Of a DNA stretch of 64,000 bases, positions 1 through 12,153 are shown one piece after another. A model generated the notes under the pieces. That model saw only the letters and a list, made by a program, of their open reading frames with translations. It was not told the origin of the DNA and ran no database searches. Made by a program: the position numbers and the translations under genes. Numbering within the stretch: position 1 is the first letter of the stretch; each line of letters opens with the position of its first letter. The stretch covers positions 3,455,594-3,519,593 of the forward strand of contig JAQFVV010012416.1 of assembly GCA_028023455.1 (NCBI GenBank). Direction: 5' to 3'. This stretch comes from Epiperipatus broadwayi. Lineage: Eukaryota > Onychophora > Udeonychophora > Euonychophora > Peripatidae.

Positions 1-156
1 AATAAAGTATAAAATCCAAACTGTTTTTTCAAAAACTGGCTCATTATTTTAATATAAATATATGTATTATTACTCAATACTGTAACAAATAATAATTTTT
101 TTTAAAAAAAATTTTGTTAGATGAATAAATAATGGTGAAATAAATTTCTATAGCAT

Positions 157-246
157 TGTCAAGCGTTGGTGGCCTTGTGGTTAGCGTAGCTGCCTTCCAA
201 GCAGCCAGCTGGGTGTGTTTCCCGATCAACGCTTTGTCATATGAAA
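157..246 (+). mobile_element. tRNA-Gly-derived SINE copy 1
   Basis: The sequence folds like a tRNA: acceptor strand GCGTTGG pairs with TCAACGC, an A-box-like segment TGGCCTTGTGGTTAGCG follows, and the anticodon loop CTTCCAA gives anticodon TCC (Gly). It ends TTTGTCATATG plus an A-run. A 15-bp direct repeat (aaatttctatagcat) at 142-156 and 247-261 is the target-site duplication, so this is a retroposed copy and not a tRNA gene. The B box is damaged (GTGTTTCCCGATC). Confidence 0.85.
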
Positions 247-344
247 AAATTTCTATAGCATAAAACACACAATGTATAATTTAAAAGATTTGTAAAGAAT
301 GGTCTTATATATAAGTATATATTGAAGTAATTAGTCAATTTATA

Positions 345-700
345 AAGAAAAATGTGTGAAATTTATAATTTATTTAATTGTTACTTGGGAAGACTCACAC
401 AATGAACTTAAATATTTAGACATTCATATACAACAAGATGCAAATCAACTAAAGTACAGTATGTGTATTAAGCCTTTAGAAGCTGGAGGCTTCACACACT
501 CTAAAACAAACTCACTTTGCTCACACAAATTTTACAGAACTTTCATTATTTCTTTTTCATAATTATCACTTTTGTAAGTTTGAAGCTTCTCACAAAACTC
601 ACATCGAACAATATTTAAAAGACCTCACTAACAGTGGATTCAAATACAGCCATCTTACAACAAAGGTAAAACAATTTTACCAAAAATACCAACTCTTCCA
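345..700 (+). pseudogene. possible Penelope-like retroelement fragment
   Basis: A short open stretch reads WEDSHNELKYLDIHI, then QLKYSMCIKPLEAGG and HSKTNS. The order 'LxFLDxxI ... L.T..Y.KP....Y.H..S' is what follows the RT palm in Penelope-like elements, before the GIY-YIG endonuclease. In another frame the next segment reads THIEQYLKDLTNSGFKY, which fits the following helical region. No RT catalytic motif or GIY-YIG motif is visible, and stops and frame changes break the reading. It may instead be a chance match or another retroelement type. Confidence 0.35.
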
Positions 701-1349
701 AAGATGACAGACCACGGTTTCTACTTCTACACATCCATTCCCTTACTAAAAACTTTATTAAATGTTTCTCTCCTTCTTTCAAGCTAAGTTTTTATACCCC
801 ACCCCACCATTCAACCAATAGATTAATGAATAATTCAAAAGGTGCCTATACTCTGATCAGATTCCATGCTTCCAAATTGTTTGCAGTGCCATATACTATG
901 GTAAATTCCATGAAACTCTCTCCTTGAGTCTCTCAGCACTGTTACTTATACAAAAGAGCTCTTAATAAATCAGAATATAATTCCATCTTTATAAAATACC
1001 AAAGGGCCACCAGTCATGTGTTTGAATTGTATTCTGATTCTATCACATGCATAGAATGACATTACTCTATTGCCTTCTTATTTCATCATATGCATAGAAT
1101 ACCATGACTTTAAATGTAAAATCAAAGAAACATAGCTTATAGCTAACAATGCCTATTCTAAACCAAAAGAAAGCATGATTTTCCCTCTCCAAAAAATTGA
1201 CATTCTAATTCACTTTGCATATATTTAAATATTTGTTGCATACATATTACACCATGCTCAAACAATCCACATACTATCATTATGAGAAGATAAAACTTTT
1301 TGAAAGTGCTCATCTAATTGATACTACAATTTTTACTTAGCCCCATCAC
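701..1349. other. intron sequence, no recognisable feature
   Basis: AT-rich sequence with C/T-rich patches. No ORF, RNA or clear repeat border was recognised. Confidence 0.5.
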
Positions 1350-1529
1350 TACCTGCATTTTAAACCATTAAGCATCACATGATCACATTTCCTATACTAG
1401 CACATTAATTGTTGATAAACAGAGCAAAACTCTCCATACAGTATTGCCACCTGTGCTAAACAGAGTAATCAATGGATGCCAGAAGGCTTGTGCATAAAAT
1501 CCCTATCTAATGCCTACTCATCTAATATC

Positions 1530-1568
1530 CCCAGACTAGTTTCTGGCTTGTGGCCTTCGTCAGTGAGG
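1530..1568 (-). ncRNA. hammerhead ribozyme-like motif in F1
   Basis: On the minus strand: CTGACGA (core CUGANGA), then GGC-CACAA-GCC as stem II, GAAA, then CTAGTC. The palindrome ACTAGT can form stem III in a dimer, and GUC is a normal cleavage triplet. An extra A lies between the core and stem II, and an A lies before GAAA, so self-cleavage is not assured. Confidence 0.6.
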
Positions 1569-1683
1569 AGCTTTGGATCTGAGAGCACTGCATCTAGATC
1601 TTAGAATCCAATGCAACCCTCTAGCAACCACCTTTTATCTCTACTTAACTACAAAACTATGAGAATAAAATTGAAAACACAAA

Positions 1684-1833
1684 AAATATTTTCAATCTAA
1701 GCTCAATAGCTTATATAGTCATATGGGTCTGAACTCAGTTCAGCACCCATACATTTTGAAATATTTTCAATCTAAGCTCAATAGCTTATATAGTCATATG
1801 GGTCTGAACTCAGTTCAGCACCCATACATTTTG
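1684..1833. repeat. 75-bp tandem duplication inside F1
   Basis: Two near-identical 75-bp units follow each other, each containing ttcaatctaagctcaatagc and gtctgaactcagttcagcac. The same segment occurs once in copy F5 and, inverted, at the end of F4, so the doubling is particular to F1. Confidence 0.9.
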
Positions 1834-2111
1834 GTGTCTTTGGCTCTTTTACAACCATAGCCACCACTATCCTATTAGGCAGGATTGGTGTTAAACCATT
1901 AAGCATCACATGATCACATTTCCTATGCACAAGCCTTCTGGCATCCATTGATTACTCTGTTTAGCACAGGTGGCAATACTGTATGGAGAGTTTTGCTCTA
2001 TTTACCTGCATTTTAACGCATTTAGACATATTATTTGTTTAATTGGGAAGTTTTATTCTTAATTAAATGAAATACTTTATCCATGAATCTAAATTTATTA
2101 TTTTAGCTTAT

Positions 2112-2345
2112 AAGATAAGAATAATAACATGAAAGGCTGAAACCTTTGACAGATTCACCTTAAAAATACTTATGTGACAGCCAATCAGATGTAATAATGT
2201 CTGCACGTGGAACTCTCAATTCAACAACCCAAGCCAGAAAAATAAGAAAAAGATGGAACCCACCTTCTTCTCTACTTAAATTTATATATAAATAAGCCAG
2301 ACTCAAGCATTCCGAACTAAGAGCATGAAACTTAAAACACCACAT
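2112..2345 (+). repeat. Family X arm, direct copy 1
   Basis: The block aataacatgaaaggctgaaa, then cctttgacag, gacagccaatcagatgtaat and ggaactctcaattcaa recurs at 2468-2605 in the same orientation. It recurs as both arms of the palindrome at 58921-59229. Function unknown; non-coding. Confidence 0.7.
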
Positions 2346-2467
2346 TTAATTCACTAAATATTATATATAAATAAACAATGTGAAATCTTTCAATTTACCG
2401 CAAAGCAATTTTCAAATCTAATGAAATGATAGTAACAAATGTAAATATATTAATTTATTAAGCACAA

Positions 2468-2605
2468 GCAGATGATATAATAATAACATGAAAGGCTGAA
2501 ATCTTTGACAGATGCGCCTTAAAAATGCTTATATGACAGCCAATCAGATGTAATAATGACTGCACAAGGGAACTCTCAATTCAAAACACAAGACAGAGAT
2601 TTTAT
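2468..2605 (+). repeat. Family X arm, direct copy 2
   Basis: Second direct copy of the X arm, about 350 bp after the first. It matches gacagccaatcagatgtaat and the ctctcaattcaa end. The AT-rich spacer between the two copies shows no other feature. Confidence 0.7.
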
Positions 2606-2905
2606 GAGATAAGATAAAATTGTATCTACTACAAATAAATAATATTAATATTTGTTAATTTTTTTAAAAATTTTATTAAATAAATAAAAAACTGAATGAT
2701 TAGTTGTTTACAAAGATCGAATATTTAATATTTGAGCATCCAAAATGATGAGATGAGTTTTAATCTACAAACCTTTAGCTTTCCAATCCATCATGATACT
2801 ATTATGATAAACAGTATTGGCTGACACTTTTATTTATAATAGATAAAACATTATTGTTATTTAATTCATATTAATTATTTCATTATTGTTTTCCACATCC
2901 TACAT

Positions 2906-3282
2906 CAGTAGTCGAAATCTTTTTACACTTGTGACCCCGTTTCTCAGATGAAAATGTGATGCAACTCATTATTTGTTTTTGCTAATGCCTAAATTATAAA
3001 TATGAATATATAAGGAATAAAATTATAATAGTTTTATTTAATATACAAATTTAAATTCCTAATATTTTAGTATTACGCACATATGATTTGAAATAAAAAT
3101 TTTGAAACAAATCGTATACTTATCAAAAAATGATGATGATACAAAAATAATTTATTTTCATGTAATTTGTATCTATTTTTAAAAATTAAATTTCATCAAA
3201 AAAATTTTTTTTATCATTATCCAAGTTAAGAGAATTTCTTAAAATTTTTGTGACATCCCTTCTCTGCAGATTGTTCCCACTG
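2906..3282. mobile_element. hAT-type non-autonomous DNA element
   Basis: The left end begins CAGTAGTCGAAATC and the right end, read inverted, begins CAGTGGGAACAATC. The CAGTRG start is typical of hAT elements. The flanks are tcctacat (2898-2905) and tcctacac (3283-3290), an 8-bp duplication with one mismatch, which is the hAT length. No transposase reading frame remains in the 377 bp. Confidence 0.65.
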
Positions 3283-4574
3283 TCCTACACTATTAGTGTA
3301 TTAAAAAATAAGTTCATCTACAAATTAAATACCATAAGTTCATAGCAAGCTATATGCTATGTTACCAGGGTAACTCATTATATGATAACTTAAATTAAAT
3401 GATTAAGTATGGCAAATTATGCTTAATCATTTAAATTATCATGCACACTCATGCTAAAACAAATTATAACTGCCAGTTTGTTATTTACATTATTTATTAC
3501 GATCATTAAACTATTGTGTTTACTGATTATAAATAATTCTTTTTCATAAATAGCACGGATTTGCATGCTTATTAACATTCAGAAGAACTGATTTACATGA
3601 AACAAAAGCTTTGTATATATTTATAAATAGTTCACTTATTCTCTTTATTGAAAAATAAAAAATAAAAGAGATCTTTTTCTGTCTTTCTAATAACTCTTCA
3701 CTTATTTTTTATTTAATATCTATTTTTTCTTATGAAGGTAAAAGATATTTATAAGATGTTTTTCTTTTCAGACAATATTAAATATTTTACTATAACAAAA
3801 ATCGCATTAAATTGATTCCAATTTTTTTCAAACAATAATGCCACCTAGTGCTAACTCTAGTAATCAATAAACGCTAGATGGTTGTGCATTATGATGTTTT
3901 AATGGTCAATTCATTACTGGAAAACATCAATATTTATCTTAATATTAAATTTTTTAATAAAAAATTATTATTATTAAATAAAATAATCATTAAATACATA
4001 CTACATTAAAATAAAACCGTGATACTGATTTTTATTTCCCATTAATTATAGAAAGTTTAATTTTATTGATTTCATTTAACTAAGATATTAAAAAATGAAA
4101 CCATTTGTTCATTTTCTGTCATCTTAGTGCAGAGTTAATTGTGTAAATTATTATAGTATTTTTTTTGGTGTTTAGCATAAAATTAAATATTAACCTTAAT
4201 AGGCAATAGAATATGATATCATACATAGTTTATCGGTTTATAATATCTGTTTAGTAACTGGAGCCCCCTCACACACACACATGGTGATATCTGATATATT
4301 TACACCATGATCAATACACTCTGTAGCTCAAGTTCATGGACTGAAAACTCTTTCAATCATTTTGATTTACTTAGATTATAAAAAAGATCACAACTTTTTC
4401 TCAGAGATGAGTCACCTAGATTGATTATATTCTACTTTAAATAATTTTCTGTATATATTTATAGCTTGGATATATAAGAAAGATCTCTTTTTTTACTCTG
4501 GGGGTGGGGGTAAAATATAAGAAAAAAGTTAAAAAAAGAGCAAAAGATCATTCAATCAGATCATATGATTTTCA
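3283..4574. other. intron sequence; one short family F fragment
   Basis: AT-rich, non-coding. At 3836-3900 the stretch tgccacctagtgctaactct followed by agtaatcaat resembles the inner arm of family F but lacks the rest. A G-rich run is at 4499-4511 and a short CA repeat near 4270-4280. Nothing else was recognised. Confidence 0.5.
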
Positions 4575-4655
4575 TGTACTACAAGTAACAGACTGAGTTC
4601 CAGTTCAGATACCTGCAGATCTCAAGTTTGCCACTTAACCACTGTGCTAAATGCT
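4575..4655 (-). repeat. possible degenerate tRNA-like SINE head
   Basis: The minus strand has an A-box-like TTTAGCACAGTGGTTAAG and, about 35 bp on, a weak B-box-like GAACTGGAACTC. No TSD or tail was found, so the call is weak. Confidence 0.3.
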
Positions 4656-5159
4656 TGAGGAAAAGAAAGAAAAGTTGGAATTAGATTTACTGGATGAGTA
4701 TTTATTAATGGAAAAGACTGATTTGAAATTAAAATTTATTGTTATAAACGGAAAGAAATGTAATTTATAGTTATTAAAGCTTGCTGTATGTTTATTTTCT
4801 ATTAATTCCTAAAATCTTTACTATAATAGAACACATACAAAAAAACATCACATGACATTAGCTTACATATTGCTTTTCAACAATTGTGATGTGATGCACT
4901 GTGACTTCTCTTTATACAGAGTCAGGAATTTCTCAGCAATTATGTCCAGAGAAACCTGTTAGTCACTTTGACTTCCCTTTTCATTTCCCACCCTATATTT
5001 TCCCATATTTTTTTCTATCTGCTCCATCTCATTTCAACAACATAATCTTTGTCAACTCCATGGCCTTTATATCTAAACTCCCCTTGTCTTTTCCTAAACC
5101 CAGCATAAAAACCAATAAGCCACTTTCTATATAATCACTTTGTTTATATTTATTCTTCC
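4656..5159. other. intron sequence, no recognisable feature
   Basis: A 77-codon open stretch at 4901-5134 has biased, pyrimidine-driven composition and no family resemblance. It is not called as a gene. Confidence 0.5.
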
Positions 5160-5470
5160 ACAACTTTCTTTATTCCATTCCAAAACTGCCACCTATTGAG
5201 AGTTTGAGTAATCAATAGATGCTATAGTGTTTATTAAATCCTTATCCATATTCACAAGTTGGTTTCTAGATTAATGAATATGGATCTAGTGCATCTAAGT
5301 TTTAGATCGTAACACTTTTCATCCCCACTGACAAAACCTTAATCAGAAACTAGTCTGAAAATATGGATAAGACTGCAATGGAAAAGGATTTAATAAACAC
5401 TATATTTAACATGCTTTTAATTACTTAAACTTATAACAGGTGGCAGAGCAGGAGTGGAGGCCAACCAACA
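5160..5470. mobile_element. diverged family F element (F2) with ribozyme relic
   Basis: Inverted arms share ggatttaataaacactata and its complement near 5222-5245, and the stretch actgccacctattgag is family F-like. On the plus strand at 5328-5355 there is CTGACAA, then about 11 nt, then CAGAAACTAGTCTG. This matches the F hammerhead motif with the second core G (G8) changed to A and stem II eroded. No TSD was resolved. Confidence 0.5.
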
Positions 5471-5699
5471 CATTGAGTAAATAAAAGTTTTACATTAGAC
5501 AAAATTAATAGAAGCTAGACATTGTATTTCTATATATTTTTATAAGAAATGAGACAAATGTGTAAAAAATGTATTACAGGTGTTTTATAATGAGGGATGA
5601 GAAGAGAGGATATAAGTTGGTTAAGAGAAAAAAAAGTATTATTATGAGAAACAAATATGAATAAAAAAAATAGTCTGAATTTATATAAGAATAAAAATT

Positions 5700-5960
5700 A
5701 TATAAGATATAAAAAGATATACAACACTTCTAAAAAGTATTTATTATTAGATGTAAGAGCAGGATTTTTAGATAACAGGGGAAAAAAAACTCAAATGGAT
5801 TACAAATTTGAATTATAGATATGGTTTATGTTGATATTGGAAGTGAAAGAATTGAACACTTATTTTTTAAAAAGGGTCAGAATAAATTGTGTAGTCAGAA
5901 GATAAATTCAAAGATAAAGGAAATGAATGCAAGAGTTTTTATGATATTTTATTTAGGTCT
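5700..5960 (+). pseudogene. LINE C-terminal relic
   Basis: Broken frames read LLLDVRAGFLDNRG and then SERIEHLFFKKG. These match the 'L.lRaGmLeiR ... C..C... ..iqHLLleC' tail of the better copy at 11490-12010. The cysteine pair is lost here. No RT domain is present. Confidence 0.4.
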
Positions 5961-7437
5961 TTGAACAACATAAAATAGTTAGATAGAGAAAAAACTCAAC
6001 CAAAGCTGCAAAAATTATTGTGTAATAAGAAGTAATGACATTCTAATAGCATTTAAAAGATTTATAGCCTATAACCAAAATTGTCCGACTTTACTTAAAG
6101 AAAAGATATTTTACAGCACATCATATGTTTTTATAATAATTATGTTAAATAAAATAACAAATTGGTTAATTGCTCAAGGAATTTACCATGCTTGAGTTAC
6201 TGGTTGCATTTCAATCCAAAAATCTACTCAATTCTGTTCACTCTTTTGCTGCACTAAACTATATAGGTTAGGTTCCTGGATAAAAAGTCAACTTATCACT
6301 TTTAATGCAGGTATGTCATATGACTTCTGGAGGAACTAACTATATTATTTATCTTTTTTATTGTTTATTCTGTTGGAATATATAATTTACTTTTTCTTTG
6401 CTACATCATACTTTTATACATTAATTATATATGTTCACCAATGACTTATCACCCCACCCCACCCCCACGACTGATATTTTCTAGCTGCAAACAAACAGCT
6501 CTTTTAAAGTTTGCAAAACATGGTCATTTTCTTTGATTAAAAAAAACGAAGCATTAACTAGTTTCTTTATTTTAAAAAAAAAACATCTGGTTTCCATTAG
6601 CAGATTGCTACTTGAATTCTTTATAGAAGGTTGTTTTATCTATTTATTCAGAATGTATTTTAATTCAAGTTTTGTGTATATATTAAAATAAACACACTAA
6701 AATAATTTCCGCTTCACTAATTCGATAGCTCAAAGTCTTTCATCATTTATAAGGAATTTTATACATATGTGCATGTTTATAGGCACTTATATATATTTGG
6801 AAACATGGCTAGCATCATACTATTTTGTGCTCTAGGAAAGGCCAACCGCTTTCATCCGCATCCCCCTTCAAAAAAAAAAAAAAATTGTATTTCTATTTTT
6901 AAGAACGAATTCTTTATACAAAAAATAAAAAGTGCAAAATTGATTATCTTTTGCAAAAAAAAAAAAAAAAAAATCTACAGCACTTGGTGTAAAATGTGAC
7001 CTTTAAATATTAGCACTGGGCCCCTCACTGAGCTCTGCGCTGTAGTCATCTGCCTAATTTACACTCTTTACAAAAATGATGCATTTATTAGAATTTAAAT
7101 AAAATTTAATTGATGTCTTATTATTTTGAAAAAATTTAAAAAAAATCTGAACAATAAATAAATAAAAAAAAAAAATAAGTTTTTAAATTTTATTTTACAG
7201 AACTAGTATGTTTATTTATTTAATAAATTATATTTTTGACAGCTGATTATTAACAAATACTATAAAAGAATATTTACAGATTCTGATTAGTATATAGATT
7301 AATCAGAGGCTTATTAAGTTGTTCAATTCTTCCGTTGTATATTATTATATTAGATATTCATTAATTTATGAAACTATTTTATTTATTTAGTATAAAAAAA
7401 TTGTTTTAGATAGCTAATTATTAACAAACACTATAGT
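5961..7437. other. AT-rich intron sequence with homopolymer runs
   Basis: A-runs lie at about 6870-6884 and 6955-6972. A C-rich patch with several CCCCAC units is at about 6450-6470. No gene or transposon border was recognised. Confidence 0.5.
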
Positions 7438-7528
7438 CTAGCATTGGTGGTCGAGAGGTCAGCGCGACTGCCTTACAAGCAATTGCCCGGGTTGCGGGCT
7501 CGCGTCCCGGCCGATGCTATGACACGAA
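7438..7528 (+). mobile_element. tRNA-derived SINE copy 2
   Basis: Starts gcattggtggtcgagaggtc (A box) and has GGGTTGCGGGCTCGCGTCCC around the B box, with a duplicated GGGTT. The end gatgctatgacacg is followed by a 16-bp A-run. Same family as 57012-57114. The anticodon-like loop is CTTACAA. No clean TSD. Confidence 0.8.
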
Positions 7529-8189
7529 AAAAAAAAAAAAAACTATAAAAAAAAAATCTACAGTCTGATAACAGATTTAGTTGTGGCTTGTAAATATTAT
7601 ATTCTTCAATTCTTTGATTTATAGCTTGTGATAGTCCATAAGTAGACAAATTAGAAAGTATTAAATTCCACATTTGAAGCAGAGAAGCGCAGTGACCAAA
7701 AGTGATCCTCGGTTTGTCAATAAGACTTCAATGACGTCTAGAAAGATCAAATCTAATTAGTTTTATTGTTGCATTCTCTTAAAAAAATGCTACAGATTAA
7801 AATCAGATAAACCAAAATCATAGCTATTTTTTATAAATACATATTCATATTTCTAGTTCATTTATAATCTAGAGAATAATTTAAATATTACAAAATAATT
7901 TTTTATACTACTCAAATACCATTATTAATTCAATCCCAGGCTCCATTGTTTCTCTGAATTTACGAATTTTTTGGGTTTCATAAATCTATTTTCTATCCTC
8001 TCATTATAACTCAAAAATTACTAAACAATAGAACAGCTGACTATAATTTAGACTTAAATAAGTATTTAAGGAATATTTTTTCTTTTTAATTTTAATAGTG
8101 TGTTTTTACTTCAGATAATTAATTTATTGAAAAAAGTTACAGATTATCTTTGAAATTTTGATATTTGGATTAATAGTATTCTTCTGTAT
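7529..8189. other. intron sequence, no recognisable feature
   Basis: AT-rich and non-coding; nothing recognised. Confidence 0.5.
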
Positions 8190-8700
8190 GCTCATCATGT
8201 TTGGAATTTTATTGTCATATTTTCCCTTGCCTTCAAGATTCCATCTAATGTTGATTGGATAGAGCAATCAATGCTATGGTCCAATGATTATACATATAAA
8301 TAACATACATCCAATGGCAATAATGGGCCAACAGGTGATAAAACTTACTGAATTCAATTGCTGTCATTATGGATGAGGATCTGGCTATAAATAGTCAATC
8401 CATTTGGAAGTAAAGCCAGACATAACCATCAAATCTGAATAGTAGTATACATGTCCACTACATAGTTAAACAATGAGGCCAGTTCATCCTAAAACTCGAA
8501 GCTACTAGACATAAATAAGACACAAGGCAAACTGTCATCATATATCCGGAAGTGCCATCGTATCTACTCATGAGGCAGGCCATCACGGTACAGCTTGAAA
8601 TGGAAAGTAAATTTATAAGGGCACCTGAAATCCCTTCCTTCTATAGTTCCATGACAACTAATGCTATGCCAAGCCAACTCTATTAAGTGAAGATATACAA
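8190..8700. other. less AT-rich block of unknown origin
   Basis: This block is visibly richer in G+C than its surroundings and has no long A/T runs. It contains paired ccaatg-type words and gaggcaggccatcacggtac. All six frames are broken by stops. It may be an old transposon or retroposed sequence, but I do not recognise it, and no second copy is in this window. Confidence 0.4.
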
Positions 8701-9346
8701 GTATATATATAACACAAATACACATTTTTATATTGGTATTAATAAACAGATATTATAATCATATTACACGAGTTTGTGTTTATATCATAATCACCAGTAA
8801 ACCAAACACTTAAAATCATCATCATTATTAAGATTTTTAAAATAAATCACTTTAACACATTTTTTATGATGTTTTTGTTTTAATAAATTGTTATATAAAG
8901 TGAGTACAAATCAAATGAAAATTTGAAAAATAAATTTTTTGACAACTTTAAAAAAAAAAAAAGCAAAGAGATTAAAAATGCCTTTTTTTCCAAAAAGAAA
9001 AATAGTTGGAGGGGGTTGGGGGGGGGGGATAATAATGGGAAAAATTTATAACTGCTTACTTTTTTAAAATAAATCCTTTAAGGAATTATCTTATTAAAAG
9101 TTGTCAATGCATAGTTTATTAATGCAACCTATTAAATAATTTAATACAATAATGAACTCTCAATTTTAAAGCAAATAAGATCTACTTAATGTAAATAATA
9201 TTTAAACCTATTCTGATTTGTGATTAATAACGTCTAAAATATGAGTCAGCTAATGAAAGAAGTCCATTTAATACCGGTTATTGTGAGCCAAAAATGGCCA
9301 TAGTTTACATTTCAGAATTTGACTATTTATAGTAGCAGATTAACAT
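8701..9346. other. AT-rich intron sequence with G-run
   Basis: A G-rich run lies at about 9008-9028 (up to ten consecutive G). Otherwise nothing was recognised. Confidence 0.5.
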
Positions 9347-11420
9347 CTTTTTTTTCTTTCTCAGTGATGAGATATTTATTCATCAAGAAAAAAAACAGAT
9401 ACAGTGAAACAAATGAAATTTCAGGAACAAAATGGTAAGAGGGGAGGATACATGTAAAAGGGAATGGGAAGTGGAGAGGGGAATTGGTGTGTAGTTCAGG
9501 CTGGCTAGAAGAGCATGTCTTTGTGATTGAGTCCTATGGCAGAGGCTGAGAGGATGGGAGTTGGAGGATTGCCTAAGTATCTGTGAGGAGTGGAGATGGA
9601 GTTAGTTTGGTGTCTTGGGTTTTGAGAGTGCGAAATAAGTCCAAAAGCTTTTGATTTACTGAAAGTACTCTCTGGTCAAGGATGATGGCACATTGGAGCA
9701 ACCAGAGAGCATAGATGAGAAAAATTGAAAGGATCATCAGTCTAATGATTGCAAAGACCTCTATGGATTCTTGGAGGTTGAAGATGGTATTTCTGTGCGA
9801 GGAAAGGTAGGAGTTGATATTTTTGATGCCAAGCAGAAAAGAACATTTAAGTAGGAAGTGCTGGATGGTTTCATTGTCAGTTTTACAGAGCTGGCATATG
9901 GGAGAGATCTTGGTGAAACCCCTACGGTTCACCAAAAATTGATTCGTGGGAAGGGAGTGAAGATTTATTTTGAGAAGAAAATCCAAGGAATTTTGCTTCG
10001 AAGGGACCATCTTTTGAATTTGCGGATTAGTTGGGCATTGGTAAGTCCAAGGAAGGTAGGGGACACAATGGAGAAGTCTGCAATCTGGTTGAAAACCTTC
10101 CAGTACTTTAGTTTGGTGTTGATGGATGGTATAGCAAAGCCAGCCTTTTGTAGGATGTTGGCAATAAGTGAGGTCCATGACCTAGGCCTGCCATTGGGAG
10201 GAGGAGGGTCAGTGGGTGTGATAATGATATGCACAAGATTGGCAGGGAAGTGACTAAGGAGTATGAGGATAATGTTGTGAGATTTCTGGATCAGAAGAGT
10301 GTTGATGGAGTGCAGGCCCAACCCATTGAGGTTTTTAGGAAAACAAGTTCTTTTTAGGCTAATGGTCACCACCTTTCTTCCCCCGAGAAAACGGGTGCAA
10401 AGGGAGTTGATTTTGGATATAAAGGAATGTGTAGGTAGAACAATGGGGAGGTAGTTTGCTATTTTAGGAAACACTAGAAGATTGAGGAGGGTGACTTTTC
10501 CATAAAAGGAAAGGTAGATGCCTGTGATAGCATTGAGGGTGGATGATATGCTTTGATAGAGTGTGGTTTGGACCCGAACTCTCATGTCCCTAGCAGACAG
10601 CATGAGGGGAAATCCGAGGAAGTTGTGTGGCTTGGTATTGAAGGTGGAAGGGATTTGTTTACCAGTTGAAAGTTGCCAGGCTGCTGATTTATCACTGCCA
10701 AATTTCAACCGGTATGTATTGGAGTACCAGGAGAGGCTCTGTTGAAGCCTAGGAATGAGATCAGTTGAGGGAAGGAAGACAACCACATCATCTACATAAG
10801 CAAGGCATTTGATGCTTTTGCTCAGTGCAGGAATGAAGATGACAGGGAGGTCATGTTCTAGCCTGAGCAAGAGGGGATTCAGAAATGCAGTGAACAACAA
10901 AGTGCTCAGCAGAGAGCCCTGAGGGATGGATATGTTGGGTGTAAAGCTAGGGGCAACTTTCCCATCCAGGCTAACTAGGATTTCTCTGTTGGACAGGAGA
11001 TTGTGGAGGATGGACAGAATGGACTCTGGGGATATTCAGGTTTCTGAGGACACCAAGGAGCAGGTCGACCCTAACAGAGTCAAAGGCTGCCTGGATGTCT
11101 AGTTGGACAGCAATGAGCCTGCTATTTCGAGACCGCCTAACATGCTCGGTGGTTATTTTAAAGGGTGTGACAGCCCCAAGAGTGGAGCACCCTTTACAAG
11201 CAAACTGTGAGGCAGAAAGTGCAGGAAGTATGGATTGTTCTAGTGACTCTTTAATGGTAGACTCAATCAGTTTTATGAGCTGAGCAGAGGGGTCATCGAA
11301 ATGGGCCTAAGACTTTTAAGCTCAGTAGGTGGCCGATCTTTCTTAAGGAAAGGGACTAATGTTACCGGTTAGAGACCCTCGATGATGTAAACACCTGAGG
11401 CCAGCTTCTTATTTACATAA
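9347..11420 (-). pseudogene. L1/Tx1-like non-LTR retrotransposon, 5'-truncated, frameshifted
   Basis: This remnant encoded the LINE ORF2 reverse transcriptase. In order on the minus strand: LVPFLKKDRPP and LRPISMTP (fingers, about 11340-11290), LDIQAAFDSV (catalytic motif A, about 11100), SIPQGSLLS (motif B, about 10920), AYVDDVVVF (YxDD active site, about 10790). A long thumb/C-terminal region follows. Last comes a zinc-knuckle-like CQLCKTDNETIQHFLLKC, in a frame offset by a shift near 9990. Further shifts lie near 11000. The 3' end has AATAAA (complement of 9373-9378) and an A-rich tail at about 9347-9361, consistent with target-primed retroposition. The endonuclease and ORF1 are absent. 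Related C-termini occur at 31300-32460 and 46060-46770. Confidence 0.85.
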
Positions 11421-11489
11421 TGAGCTGATACAGAATCCTTCAAAAATTCAACTCCAAACTAAACCATTTCAGTGGTTGGAAAAAAGAAT

Positions 11490-12010
11490 GATTCAGCTGA
11501 TTGGAGGAAAAGAAGTAGAATTATGGAAAATAAATATGAATAAATCTATTTTTTAGTTATATAAAAATCTGAAATAATGTATGATTGCATTAAAGGAAGC
11601 TTATTATTATTTTGTACCAAAGCAGGCATGTTAGAGATCAGAGAGAGAGACAGTAAAAATGAATTAAAGATTTGGATATATAGATGTAATTTATGTGGAA
11701 TTGGGAAGAATAGTAGTCAACATTTATTGTTAGAATGCAGGATTTTGAAAGAGGATTAGATAAATTGTATGGAATGGGAGAAATTTAAAGATAAAGTAGG
11801 TGAAAAAGGTAACATTTTATGATTTTTTGTTTAGGTCTTTATAATAAAATTGGGAATAAGAGGGCAGGATAGTAGAACTAATTAAATAGATTTATTAAAA
11901 TGAAATAGGAAAAAAACATGAAGAGGACTGGAAAAATAAATTGAGTAATAAAAAGTGAAAAATAGATGAATTTATTGTGATTAATGGTAGTAGATGCAAG
12001 AAATATTTCA
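11490..12010 (+). pseudogene. LINE C-terminal relic with zinc-knuckle-like motif
   Basis: An open stretch at 11577-11759 reads KAGMLEIRERDS, then CNLCGIGKNSSQHLLLECR, the Cys/His tail of LINE ORF2 proteins. A second decayed copy is at 5700-5960. It is a different family from the L1/Tx1-like copy that ends beside it on the other strand. Confidence 0.5.
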
Positions 12011-12153
12011 TTTTGTGAACAGGGTATCCGGGCATATAGCCTATGTAAATAACTTTATATATGATTTTATTTAAAGAGAAACCATTTTAAACCTCATTAT
12101 ATCATTTCAATATAGGTATTAAGTATCCTAATCTTTGTTTTGCAAATATACAA

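Larger units (their letters stand above)
1350..2016. mobile_element. Family F element, copy F1 (palindromic, ribozyme-bearing)
   Basis: Direct repeats tacctgcattttaa at 1350-1363 and 2003-2016 form an exact 14-bp target-site duplication. The left arm (about 1364-1570) starts ccattaagcatcacatgatc, runs through ggatgccagaaggcttgtgc and reaches a hammerhead-like motif on the minus strand. The right arm (about 1893-2002) is the inverted start of the same arm and stops at gttttgctctatt, so it lacks the outer tail that the left arm has. The centre holds a non-palindromic segment with a 75-bp tandem duplication. No protein is encoded. It matches six other places in this window. Confidence 0.85.
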
